A DNA stretch of 64,000 nt. It comes from Desulfovibrio sp. GTDB lineage: Bacteria; Desulfobacterota; Desulfovibrionia; Desulfovibrionales; Desulfovibrionaceae. The DNA is taken from assembly GCA_022839785.1 (NCBI GenBank), contig JALHJW010000003.1, positions 186,001 through 250,000 of the forward strand. The letters are read 5' to 3'. Numbering within the stretch: position 1 is the stretch's first letter; each line of letters starts with the position of its first letter. Made by a program: the position numbers and the translations under genes. Positions 17,219-25,035 of the stretch are shown here, piece by piece. The notes under the pieces were generated by a model, which saw nothing but the letters and a program-made list of their open reading frames with translations, had not been told where the DNA came from and did no database searches.

Positions 17219-17271
17219 CCCGGAACAGGGCGGAAACATTGCCTTTCGGAGGAGGAAAATCGAGAGAAACC

Positions 17272-17299
17272 TTTGACCTTTTGCGAAATAAGGTATAAC
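17272..17299 (+). promoter_or_regulatory. Sigma-70-like promoter for the cytochrome c / chemoreceptor pair
   Basis: TTTGAC at 17272-17277 and TATAAC at 17294-17299 are separated by 16 bases, in an unusually AT-rich stretch 62 bases before the GTG of the multihaem cytochrome gene. Confidence 0.5.
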
Positions 17300-17361
17300 C
17301 CTACCTGCAAATCATTGCCGGATGTGACTTTTCTAACAACCATTCAGCGAGGGGAACTCTC

Positions 17362-17832
17362 GTGAGCTTCCGATACCTCTCCCTGGCGTTTGGGTTGGCC
17401 ATCCTGGCCGGTCTTTTTTCCTCCGTCTCCCTGCGCGCGGCCGATGCGGGCTATGTGGGCACCGACGCCTGCAAGGACTGCCACGCCGAGCAGTACGGCA
17501 ACTTCAAGAAGTTCGCCAAGAAAGCCAAATCCTGGAAGAGCATCGAAATCATGGCCTCGGACCTCACGCCCGAGGAGGTCAGGGAGTGCTACGCCTGCCA
17601 CACCACGGGCTACGGACGGCCCGGCGGCTTCGTGAGCATCGAGAAGACCCCCCACCTCTCCGACGCGGGCTGCGAGGTCTGCCACGGCCCGGGCGGCGAG
17701 CACATCGCCTCGGGCGGCGACCCCTCCTCCATCCGCAAGAAGATGTCCATGAAGGACTGCGAAACCTGCCACAATTCCGAGCGGGTCGCGGCCTTCAACT
17801 TCAAGCCGCTCCTCTACGGCGGCGCACACTGA
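17362..17832 (+). CDS. Exported multihaem cytochrome c (four CxxCH, cytochrome c554-like)
   Basis: 156 residues from a GTG start with GCGAGGGGA upstream. An N-terminal signal peptide (MSFRYLSLAFGLAILAGLF, cleaved near LRA-A) puts it in the periplasm. Haem-binding motifs are CKDCH (37-41), CYACH (76-80), CEVCH (104-108) and CETCH (133-137). CHGPGGEH and DAGCEVCHGPGG are typical of the cytochrome c554/c-prime multihaem fold. It stops 13 bp before a chemoreceptor with its own periplasmic haem motif, and the two appear to form an operon, so it may hand electrons to, or share a ligand with, that sensor. Redox partner unknown. Confidence 0.87.
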   Translation: MSFRYLSLAFGLAILAGLFSSVSLRAADAGYVGTDACKDCHAEQYGNFKKFAKKAKSWKSIEIMASDLTPEEVRECYACHTTGYGRPGGFVSIEKTPHLSDAGCEVCHGPGGEHIASGGDPSSIRKKMSMKDCETCHNSERVAAFNFKPLLYGGAH

Positions 17833-17845
17833 CGGAGGAGGGGAC

Positions 17846-19846
17846 ATGCATTTCATCAAGCGGTCCCTCGGCGCGAAAGTCCTCGTCCTCACCTCGGCTC
17901 TCACCATAACGGCCTTCCTGGGCCTCTTCCTGGCCAACTCCTACTGGCAGCGCAAGGGCATCCTGCACGAGATCGAGTCCAGCGCGGAGCGCACCGCCTC
18001 GCTGGTGCAGATGGCCATCGAGGAGCCCATGCGCCAGGGCAATAACGAGGAAACCCTCAGCCAGTTCGGGAAGATCGCGGAGAAGTTCCCCAAGTTCGCC
18101 ATTTCCATCACCAACCACGCCGGAAACGTGACCTACGGCACCCGCCGCGACATCGTGCGCAAGGACCTGGGCAAGGTCATGGACGGCGACGTGGCGGTCC
18201 TGCTGGAGGAAAGCCTGCGCGCCATGACCAGCCGGGGCATGCTCACCGAACTCGGCGGCGTGCCCTATTTCCTGGAGGTGGAGTCCATCCCCAACGAACC
18301 GCGCTGCCACCACTGCCACGGCAAGAGCAAGCCGATCCTCGGCTCCCTGGTCATGCTCCAGGACCTCTCCCAGGAGATGGCCGGGCTCAGGGACATTCAG
18401 TACAAGGGCGCGGTCATCTCCCTGGTGGGCATGCTTGGCCTGCTCGCCGCCCTGCTGCTCTTCATGCGCAAGGCGGTCATCAGCCGCATCCGGTTCATCG
18501 CCAAGTACTCCGAGCGCGTCAGCCAGGGCGAGTTGGACGTCTGCTTCGACGTGGGCGGCGAGGACGAACTGGCGGGCCTGTGCGACTACCTCTCGACCAT
18601 GATCATGCGCATCAAGGACCAGCTCGAATACAACAGGGGCATCCTCGACGGCATCATCATCCCGCTCTTCGTCACGGGCAAGGACGGGTCCATGCAGGTG
18701 GCCAACGTGCCCCTGCGCAACATCCTGGGCAAGAGCGCGGAGCAGGTCCTGGGCAACCCCGCGCGCGAGGTCTTCGGCCGGGACGCGGACGTGACCAGGG
18801 CAGTCCTCGGGGAGGGCCGCTCGGTCAACGGCACCCTGCGCTACACCCGCTCCGACGGCGTCGTCTTCCCCCTGCACTACGAGGTGTCGCCCCTGCGCGA
18901 TTCCGGCGGCAACGTGGTGGGGGCCATCGGCGTCATGCTCGACCTGACCCAGGAGGAGCAGGATAAGACGCGTATCGAGCGGCAGCGCAAGAACCTGCTC
19001 GACGTCGCGGCCCAGGTCACCGAGGTGGCGCACAACCTGTCCTCCGCGGCCATGGAGCTGTCCAGCCAGATGGACGACCTGACCAGCGGCGTGGACGCCA
19101 CGGCGGACCGCACCGCCCAGGTCGCCACGGCCATGGAGGAGATGAACGCCACGGTCATCGAAGTGGCCCAGAACGCAGGCCGCACGGCCGAGGCCGCGGA
19201 CAGGGCCACGGCCGTGGCCCAGACCGGCGGCGGCCGGGTGCAGGAGACCGTGGGCACCACGCGCGAGGTGGCGCGCACCACGGGCGAGCTGGCCGGCACC
19301 CTGAACAGCCTGGCGGTCAAGGCCGAGGACATCGGCCGGGTGCTCTCGGTGATCAATGACATCGCCGATCAGACCAACCTGCTGGCCCTCAACGCCGCCA
19401 TCGAGGCGGCCCGCGCCGGGGATGCCGGGCGCGGCTTCGCCGTGGTCGCGGACGAGGTGCGCAAACTGGCCGAGAAGACCATGCAGGCCACCCAGGAGGT
19501 GGGGCAGGTCATCACCGAGATCCAGACCGTGACCGCCGCGGCCGTGACCGAGATGGGCACCACCCGCGACCGGGTGGAGAAGGCCACCGGGCTGGTCGAG
19601 GACTCGGGCAACGTGCTGCACGAGATCATCACCCAGTCCGAGGCCATCGCGGACATGGTGCGCAGCATCGCCACGGCCTCGGAGGAGCAGTCCTCCACGA
19701 GCGACGAGATCAACACCAACGTCACCGAGATAAATAATAATTCCCAGGAAATCTCCCGTAGGATACAGGAGGCGAATGGCCGCATCCAGGACGTGGCCCG
19801 GATGGCGGAGAACCTGAGCACCCTGGTGGAACGCTTCAAAAGCTGA
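17846..19846 (+). CDS. DcrA-like methyl-accepting chemotaxis protein with a c-type haem sensor domain
   Basis: 666 residues. TM1 at about 10-30, a periplasmic domain to about 185 carrying RCHHCHGK (Cys154, Cys157, His158), TM2 at about 189-208, then HAMP, a PAS domain (about 255-375), and the MCP signalling domain with the hairpin tip IADQTNLLALNAAIEAARAGDAGRGFAVVADEVRKLA. The CHHCH periplasmic motif is the signature of Desulfovibrio DcrA, a haem-c chemoreceptor linked to oxygen/redox taxis. It lacks an obvious C-terminal CheR pentapeptide. Together with the upstream cytochrome it suggests redox-guided motility. The start is the ATG after GGAGGAGGGG. Confidence 0.92.
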   Translation: MHFIKRSLGAKVLVLTSALTITAFLGLFLANSYWQRKGILHEIESSAERTASLVQMAIEEPMRQGNNEETLSQFGKIAEKFPKFAISITNHAGNVTYGTRRDIVRKDLGKVMDGDVAVLLEESLRAMTSRGMLTELGGVPYFLEVESIPNEPRCHHCHGKSKPILGSLVMLQDLSQEMAGLRDIQYKGAVISLVGMLGLLAALLLFMRKAVISRIRFIAKYSERVSQGELDVCFDVGGEDELAGLCDYLSTMIMRIKDQLEYNRGILDGIIIPLFVTGKDGSMQVANVPLRNILGKSAEQVLGNPAREVFGRDADVTRAVLGEGRSVNGTLRYTRSDGVVFPLHYEVSPLRDSGGNVVGAIGVMLDLTQEEQDKTRIERQRKNLLDVAAQVTEVAHNLSSAAMELSSQMDDLTSGVDATADRTAQVATAMEEMNATVIEVAQNAGRTAEAADRATAVAQTGGGRVQETVGTTREVARTTGELAGTLNSLAVKAEDIGRVLSVINDIADQTNLLALNAAIEAARAGDAGRGFAVVADEVRKLAEKTMQATQEVGQVITEIQTVTAAAVTEMGTTRDRVEKATGLVEDSGNVLHEIITQSEAIADMVRSIATASEEQSSTSDEINTNVTEINNNSQEISRRIQEANGRIQDVARMAENLSTLVERFKS

Positions 19847-19872
19847 CCCGCATACGCGGGGAGGAGGCGCCC

Positions 19873-20223
19873 ATGGCTCCTTCCTTCACCGGCGAGGACC
19901 GCCGCTCCCATACGCGGCTCATCCTCAAGGCCTTCGGCTTCGAGCACTTCTGCACCCTGCGCGCGAGAAGCGACGGCGCTCCGCGCACGGCCCGCCTCAT
20001 CGACGTCAGCCGCGGCGGCGCGCGTTGTCGCCTGGAGAACGGGACCACGGTCCTGTCGCACGGCGAGGCCGTGATCCTCGAATCCGGGCTGGCCCACCGC
20101 GGCTTCACCCTCACCGGCCTTGCGGCCATAGTGCGCTGGGCGGCGGACGACTACGTCGGCCTGCAGTTCGAGCAGGAACTGCCCATCGGCGTGACCGAGC
20201 TGCAGCAGATGCTGTCTCCGTAG
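19873..20223 (+). CDS. PilZ-domain protein
   Basis: 116 residues, a single PilZ domain. The c-di-GMP-binding signature is visible as RRSHTR near residue 10 (RxxxR) and DVSRGGAR near residue 41 (D/NxSxxG), with the following beta-barrel strands ending VGLQFEQ. It should bind c-di-GMP. It follows the chemoreceptor by 26 bp with its own GGGGAGGAGG site and is probably the last gene of that operon, which would tie receptor-driven taxis to c-di-GMP level. A GGDEF protein is encoded upstream at 11.7 kb. Confidence 0.85.
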   Translation: MAPSFTGEDRRSHTRLILKAFGFEHFCTLRARSDGAPRTARLIDVSRGGARCRLENGTTVLSHGEAVILESGLAHRGFTLTGLAAIVRWAADDYVGLQFEQELPIGVTELQQMLSP

Positions 20224-20274
20224 AGGCCCACCCGGGAAAACCCGGAACTTTCCTCCCTGCGTGCCGATTCGGCG

Positions 20275-20302
20275 TTGAAAAAAAAAGCGACACGGGTATA
20301 AG
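20275..20302 (+). promoter_or_regulatory. Sigma-70-like promoter of the dfx-rub-roo group
   Basis: TTGAAA (20275-20280) and TATAAG (20297-20302) are spaced by 16 bases in an A-rich segment, about 97 bases upstream of the desulfoferrodoxin ATG. Confidence 0.6.
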
Positions 20303-20399
20303 GGAGACAGGGCCGTGCGCATGCAGTCGGCCTTTTCCGGGACGCACGTTCCGATACCCCGCGCGCGCCCTGCGCGCTCAGTCATCCAAGGAGGACACA

Positions 20400-20777
20400 A
20401 TGGCTGCTGATCGTCACGAAGTCTACAAATGCCTGGCCTGCGGCAACATCGTCATGGTCATGCACGGCGGCGCCGGCGAACTCGTCTGCTGCGGCGAGCC
20501 CATGAAGTTCATGAAGGAGGGCACCACCGACGGCGCCAAGGAGAAGCACATCCCGGTCGTCGAGAAGACCGCCTCGGGCTACAAGATCTCGGTCGGATCG
20601 GTGCTCCACCCCATGGAGGAGAAGCACTACATCGAGTGGATCGAACTCATTGCCGACGGCCGCAGCTACGTGAAGTTCCTCAAGCCCGGCGATGCGCCCG
20701 TGGCCGAATTCTGCATTGAGGCGGCCACGGTCACGGCGCGCGAGTACTGCAACATCCACGGCCACTGGAAGGCCTGA
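20400..20777 (+). CDS. dfx: Desulfoferrodoxin (superoxide reductase, two iron centres)
   Basis: Reduces superoxide to hydrogen peroxide in the cytoplasm without making oxygen. 125 residues. Centre I (rubredoxin-like Cys4) is CLACG (Cys11, Cys14) plus CC at 30-31. Centre II ligands are visible as the His residues in KEKHIPV, VLHPMEEKHYIEW and the final CNIHGHWK (Cys and His). Both centres are intact, so it is the classical desulfoferrodoxin rather than neelaredoxin. The ATG follows AAGGAGGACACA. Rubredoxin and the flavodiiron protein follow, forming the known anaerobe oxygen-defence order. Also known as rbo. Confidence 0.97.
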   Translation: MAADRHEVYKCLACGNIVMVMHGGAGELVCCGEPMKFMKEGTTDGAKEKHIPVVEKTASGYKISVGSVLHPMEEKHYIEWIELIADGRSYVKFLKPGDAPVAEFCIEAATVTAREYCNIHGHWKA

Positions 20778-20797
20778 TCCACCCCGGAGGAAACCAG

Positions 20798-20956
20798 ATG
20801 CGTTACGTCTGCAACATCTGCGGCTACGTCTACGATCCCAAGGAGGGCGACCCCGACAGCGGGGTGAAGCCCGGCACCGCGTTCACGGATCTGCCCGACG
20901 ACTGGGTCTGCCCGGTCTGCGGGGCGGCCAAGAGCGATTTCTCGCCCGAAGGCTAG
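20798..20956 (+). CDS. rub: Rubredoxin
   Basis: 52-residue electron carrier with the Fe(Cys)4 site from CNICGYVYDPKEGD (Cys5, Cys8) and WVCPVCGAAKSDF (Cys38, Cys41). Length and sequence are standard for Desulfovibrio rubredoxin. The ATG at 20798 has GGAGGAAACC upstream and lies 20 bp after desulfoferrodoxin. It should donate electrons both to desulfoferrodoxin and to the rubredoxin:oxygen oxidoreductase encoded next. Confidence 0.97.
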   Translation: MRYVCNICGYVYDPKEGDPDSGVKPGTAFTDLPDDWVCPVCGAAKSDFSPEG

Positions 20957-21117
20957 GCTGCACGCGCGCGGCGGCCGGGACTCCCGGCCGCCGCGCCTCC
21001 TTTCTCCCCCGGGCTTTTCCCCGGGCGGCCTTTACGCTACAGACAAGACGGCCCGGCGGCATCCGCCCGAGGCCTCCGAGCCGCAACGCCGGACCAATCC
21101 ATGCAAGCGAGGACGAC

Positions 21118-22335
21118 ATGAGACCGTACAACATCACCGACGACATCCTCTGGGTCGGCGCGGTGGACTGGGCCGCCCGCGACTTCCACGGCTACTCCCG
21201 CTCCCCCCTGGGCACCACCTACAACGCCTTCCTGGTCAAGGACGAAAAAATCACGCTCTTCGACACCGTGGAGCACGAGCACAAGGACGCCTTCTTCTGC
21301 AACGTGGCCCAGGCCCTGGGCGGCGACCTCTCCAAGGTGGACTACATCGTGGTCAACCACCTGGAGCCGGACCACGCGGGCTGTCTGGTCGAGGCCGTAG
21401 AGCGCATGAAGCCCGAAAAGATCTTCTGCTCCCCCATGGGGCAGCGCAACATCGCCTCCCTCTACCACCACACCGACTGGCCCATCGAGGTCTGCCCCAC
21501 GGGCCACACCGCCTCCATCGGCCGCCGCACGCTCAAGTTCATCGAGACGCGCATGCTGCACTGGCCGGACAACATGCTCACCTACATCCCCGAGGACAAG
21601 GCCGTGATCTCCTCGGACGCCTTCGGCCAGAACTGGGCCACGTCCGAGCGCTGGGCCGACGAGGTGGACCGCCCGACCCTGCTGAAGGTCCTCAAGGAGT
21701 ACTACGCCAACATCGTGCAGCCCTACTCGCCCATCGTCATCAAGACTCTGGACGCGCTGGCCAAGATGAACCTGGACGTGGAGATGATCCTGCCCGACCA
21801 CGGCCTGCTCTGGCGCGGCAAGGACTGCGCCTGGGTGCTGGACCGCTACCGCGAGTTCGCCCAGGCCAGGCCCGCCCTGCGCGCCCTGCTGGTCTACGAC
21901 ACCATGTGGCGCTCCACCGAGATGATGATCCACGCCGTGGCCGACGGGCTGGCGGCCGAGGGTGTGCCGGTGAAGATCATGAACGTCAAGCGCGACCACC
22001 ACTCCGCCATCGTCTCGGAGCTGTTCGACTCGGGCGCGCTGGTCCTGGGCTGCCCCACGCACAACAACGGCATCCTGCCCGGCATGGCGGGCGCGTTGCA
22101 GTACATCAAGGGGCTCCGCCCCCTGAACAAGGTCGGCGGCTGCGTCGGCTCCTACGGCTGGTCCGGCGAGTCGGTGAAACTCCTCGCCGAATGGCTGGAG
22201 AAGATAGGCGTGGAGGCTGTGGGCGAGCCCGTCAAGGTGCAGAACGCGCCGGACCACGAGGTCCTGCGCCAGTGCGTGGACTACGGCCGGGGCATCGCCC
22301 GGACTCTGAAGGACAAGATCGCGGCCCTGGGCTGA
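21118..22335 (+). CDS. roo: Rubredoxin:oxygen oxidoreductase (flavodiiron protein)
   Basis: Reduces oxygen to water (and possibly NO to N2O) with electrons from rubredoxin. 405 residues. The N-terminal metallo-beta-lactamase-like domain has the diiron ligands in NHLEPDHAG and later CPTGHTA and SSDAFG; the C-terminal flavodoxin domain starts near residue 262 (ALLVYDTMWRST) and has CPTHNNGILPG and GSYGWSGESVKLL for FMN. The start MRPYNITDD is preceded by AGCGAGGACGAC. A separate gap of about 160 bp to rubredoxin leaves room for its own promoter, but direction and function fit one unit. A terminator follows. Confidence 0.96.
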   Translation: MRPYNITDDILWVGAVDWAARDFHGYSRSPLGTTYNAFLVKDEKITLFDTVEHEHKDAFFCNVAQALGGDLSKVDYIVVNHLEPDHAGCLVEAVERMKPEKIFCSPMGQRNIASLYHHTDWPIEVCPTGHTASIGRRTLKFIETRMLHWPDNMLTYIPEDKAVISSDAFGQNWATSERWADEVDRPTLLKVLKEYYANIVQPYSPIVIKTLDALAKMNLDVEMILPDHGLLWRGKDCAWVLDRYREFAQARPALRALLVYDTMWRSTEMMIHAVADGLAAEGVPVKIMNVKRDHHSAIVSELFDSGALVLGCPTHNNGILPGMAGALQYIKGLRPLNKVGGCVGSYGWSGESVKLLAEWLEKIGVEAVGEPVKVQNAPDHEVLRQCVDYGRGIARTLKDKIAALG

Positions 22336-22357
22336 AGCCCCTCTGCCTGCTTCCTCG

Positions 22358-22382
22358 AAGGGCGGCTCCGGCCGCCCTTTTT
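22358..22382 (+). terminator. Rho-independent terminator after roo
   Basis: A nine-base-pair stem (AAGGGCGGC with GCCGCCCTT) and four-base loop run into a T-rich tail, 22 bases after the roo stop. Confidence 0.88.
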
Positions 22383-22448
22383 GTTTCCATCTTTAGGAAG
22401 AGGCCATCTTTTTCTTCCGGATTATTGCCATTTTTTTTCCAGAGGAGT

Positions 22449-22481
22449 ATGTCCTGGGCAATTCTCCTGAACCTTTTCTAA
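22449..22481 (+). CDS. Possible 10-residue leader peptide upstream of cydA
   Basis: ATG preceded by AGAGGAGT opens a ten-codon frame, MSWAILLNLF, closed by TAA 18 bases before the cydA ATG. The ribosome-binding site is better than that of cydA itself. It could be a translated leader that tunes cydA initiation, or a chance frame. There is no codon run (such as repeated His or Trp) that would suggest classical attenuation. Confidence 0.3.
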   Translation: MSWAILLNLF

Positions 22482-22499
22482 CCTCAACCGGGGATCCGT

Positions 22500-23816
22500 A
22501 TGGACGCACTCTTCCTCTCGCGGCTGCAATTCGCGGCGGCGACAATGTTCCACTTCATTTTCGTGCCGATCACACTCGGCCTGTCCCTGCTCATCGCTCT
22601 TTTCGAAACGCGGTACGTGCGGACCGGCGACGAGATGTGGCAGCGGCAGGCCAAATTCTGGGGCAAGCTCTTCCTGATCAACTTCGCCGTGGGCGTGGTC
22701 ACGGGCATCACCCTCGAATTCCAGTTCGGCACCAACTGGTCGCGCTACTCCACCTACGTGGGCGACATCTTCGGCTCGCTCCTGGCCATCGAGGCCACGG
22801 CCGCCTTCTTCCTGGAGTCCACCTTCGTGGGCGTCTGGGCCTTCGGCTGGAAGCGCCTCTCGGCCAAGGCCCACGCCTTCGTGGCCTGGCTGGTCTTCCT
22901 CGGATCGAGCCTTTCGGCCGTGTGGATCATCCTCGCCAACGGCTTCATGCAGAACCCGCTGGGCTACGTGATCAAGGACGGCCGGGCCGAACTGGCCGAC
23001 TTCATGGCCGTGGTCACCAACTCCTTCGCCTGGCAGCAGTTCATGCACACCATCTCGGGCTCCTACCTCACGGGCGCCATGTTCGTCCTGGGCGTCTCGG
23101 CCTGGCACATCCTGCGCAAGCAGAACACCTCGTTCTTCAAGGCCGCCTTCGCCACGGCCGCGCCCCTCGGCCTGGCCATGGCCCTGTTCGTGGCCGGACA
23201 GGGCCATTTCCACGGCAACGAGGTGGCCCAGCTGCAGCCAAGCAAGCTGGCGGCCATGGAGGCCCACTGGCACACCCAGAAGGGCGCGGGCATGAGCCTG
23301 CTGGTCATCCCTGACGAGAAGAACGAGAAGAACCTCGTGGAGGCCATCACCATCCCGGGCGCCCTCTCGATCCTCGCCTTCAACGACCCGAACGCCGAGG
23401 TCAAGGGCCTGCTGGACTTCCCCAAGGAGGACCGGCCGCCCGTGCTCATCACCTTCCTGGCCTTCCGCATCATGGTCGGCCTGGGCGCGCTGTTCATCGC
23501 GCTCATGGGCCTGTCCTGGCTGTGGCGCAACGTCATCGAGCAGAAGACCCTGCTCCTGCGGGTCCTGCTCTTCGCCATCCCCCTGCCCATCGTGGCCCTG
23601 CAGGCAGGCTGGGTGGTGGCCGAGGTGGGCCGTCAGCCCTGGATCGTCTGGGGCCTGATGCGCACCTCCGAGGCCCACTCCGTGGTGGTCGACCCCGGGC
23701 AGGTCTGGTTCAGCCTCATCGGCATGTGCCTGCTGTACACGGTGCTCGGCCTGGCCGGATTCGCCCTTCTCGCCAAATACGCGGCCAAGGGCCCCCTCGC
23801 CCCCGGACACGGCTAA
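22500..23816 (+). CDS. cydA: Cytochrome bd quinol oxidase subunit I
   Basis: Haem-bearing subunit of the high-affinity terminal oxidase, oxidising menaquinol and reducing oxygen in the inner membrane. 438 residues, the short Q-loop form. The haem b595 His lies near residue 18 (FHFIFVPITLG), other haem ligands lie in the hydrophobic segments, and VGRQPWIVWGLMRT is the quinol-oxidase GRQPW motif. About nine hydrophobic segments are visible. An AT-rich 120-bp stretch with a mini-ORF precedes it. In a sulfate reducer this complements the flavodiiron protein in oxygen removal. Confidence 0.96.
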   Translation: MDALFLSRLQFAAATMFHFIFVPITLGLSLLIALFETRYVRTGDEMWQRQAKFWGKLFLINFAVGVVTGITLEFQFGTNWSRYSTYVGDIFGSLLAIEATAAFFLESTFVGVWAFGWKRLSAKAHAFVAWLVFLGSSLSAVWIILANGFMQNPLGYVIKDGRAELADFMAVVTNSFAWQQFMHTISGSYLTGAMFVLGVSAWHILRKQNTSFFKAAFATAAPLGLAMALFVAGQGHFHGNEVAQLQPSKLAAMEAHWHTQKGAGMSLLVIPDEKNEKNLVEAITIPGALSILAFNDPNAEVKGLLDFPKEDRPPVLITFLAFRIMVGLGALFIALMGLSWLWRNVIEQKTLLLRVLLFAIPLPIVALQAGWVVAEVGRQPWIVWGLMRTSEAHSVVVDPGQVWFSLIGMCLLYTVLGLAGFALLAKYAAKGPLAPGHG

Positions 23817-23833
23817 CCAAAGGAGCGACGACG

Positions 23834-24859
23834 ATGCTTGCCGATATCTGGTTCTTCCTCTGGGGCCTGCTCTGGGCCGTGTACTTCATGCTCGACGGTT
23901 TCGACCTGGGCGCGGGCACGCTGATGCCCTTCATCGCGCACACGGACGCCGAGAAACGCACCCTGCTCAACGCGGCCGGTCCCTTCTGGGACGGCAACGA
24001 GGTCTGGCTGATCGCCGCGGGCGGCGTGACCTTCGCGGCCTTCCCGCCGGTCTACGCGGCCATGTTCTCCGGACTCTACACTCCGCTCATGCTGCTGCTC
24101 TTCGCCCTGATCCTGCGCGCCGTGAGCTTCGAGTTCCGCAGCAAGCTGGAGGGGCCGGGCTGGCACAGGCTCTGGGACGCCTGCCAGTTCCTGGGCAGCT
24201 TCCTGCCCTCGCTGCTGCTGGGCGTGGCCTTCGCCAACATCTTCGCCGGGGTGCCGGTGGGACAGGACGGCGAACTGCGCGTCGGGCTGCTGCAGCTCCT
24301 CAATCCCTACGGCCTGATGGGCGGCGTGCTCTTCGTCTCGCTCTTCATGGTGCACGGGGCCATCTGGCTGTGCATCCGCACCGGCGGAGAACTGCAGGCC
24401 AAGGCCGCGCGCGCGGCAACGGTCCTGTGGCCGGTGCTGGCCTTCGCCATCGTGGGATTTCTGGTGCTCACCGGCACGTCCTCCAACCTCTTCGCCAACT
24501 ATCTCGCGAATCCGGTCCTCTTCCTCGTCCTGCTCCTGCCCGTGGGCGGCCTGATCATGTCCCGGGTCTGGATCGGCGCGCGCATGTGGTGGCCCGCCTG
24601 GGGCGCTTCGGCCGCGACCATCGTGGGCTGCACCTTCTTCGGGATCATCGGCATCTTCCCGGCGCTGCTGCCCTCCAGCATCGATCCGGCCTTCGGCCTG
24701 ACCACGCTCAACGCCTCGTCCAGCCCCCTGACCCTGAAGATCATGCTCACCGTGGCCTGCATCTTCGTGCCCATCGTCCTGGCCTACCAGTTCTGGGCCT
24801 ACAAGACCTTCGCCACCCGGCTGACGAAGGAGGACCTGGAGTACGAGGAGGCCTACTAG
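23834..24859 (+). CDS. cydB: Cytochrome bd quinol oxidase subunit II
   Basis: Second structural subunit of the bd oxidase. 341 residues starting MLADIWFFLWGLLW, with the CydB motifs MLDGFDLGAG (near residue 19), FWDGNEVWLIAAGG, and AAFPPVYA. About eight or nine membrane segments. The ATG at 23834 follows AAGGAGCGACGACG and lies 17 bp after the cydA stop. No cydX-like small ORF or cydDC genes are visible nearby. A terminator follows. Confidence 0.95.
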   Translation: MLADIWFFLWGLLWAVYFMLDGFDLGAGTLMPFIAHTDAEKRTLLNAAGPFWDGNEVWLIAAGGVTFAAFPPVYAAMFSGLYTPLMLLLFALILRAVSFEFRSKLEGPGWHRLWDACQFLGSFLPSLLLGVAFANIFAGVPVGQDGELRVGLLQLLNPYGLMGGVLFVSLFMVHGAIWLCIRTGGELQAKAARAATVLWPVLAFAIVGFLVLTGTSSNLFANYLANPVLFLVLLLPVGGLIMSRVWIGARMWWPAWGASAATIVGCTFFGIIGIFPALLPSSIDPAFGLTTLNASSSPLTLKIMLTVACIFVPIVLAYQFWAYKTFATRLTKEDLEYEEAY

Positions 24860-24882
24860 GCCCAAGCAATCCGGCATCACCC

Positions 24883-24914
24883 AAAGCGGCGGGCGGCGAC
24901 GCCCGCCGCTTTTT
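24883..24914 (+). terminator. Rho-independent terminator after cydB
   Basis: A perfect 12-bp stem (AAAGCGGCGGGC with its complement), a six-base loop, and a T run, 23 bases after the cydB stop. Confidence 0.9.
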
Positions 24915-25035
24915 CCATTGGCCGCGCGAGGCTGTCTTCCCTCTCCCCGCCGTTCGCCGATTTCTGGACACCGTCCGCCGATGCGGCGCGGGCATCGCGT
25001 GGACGCCCGGCCGGGCGGCGTGCTAGGGGAGGGCC

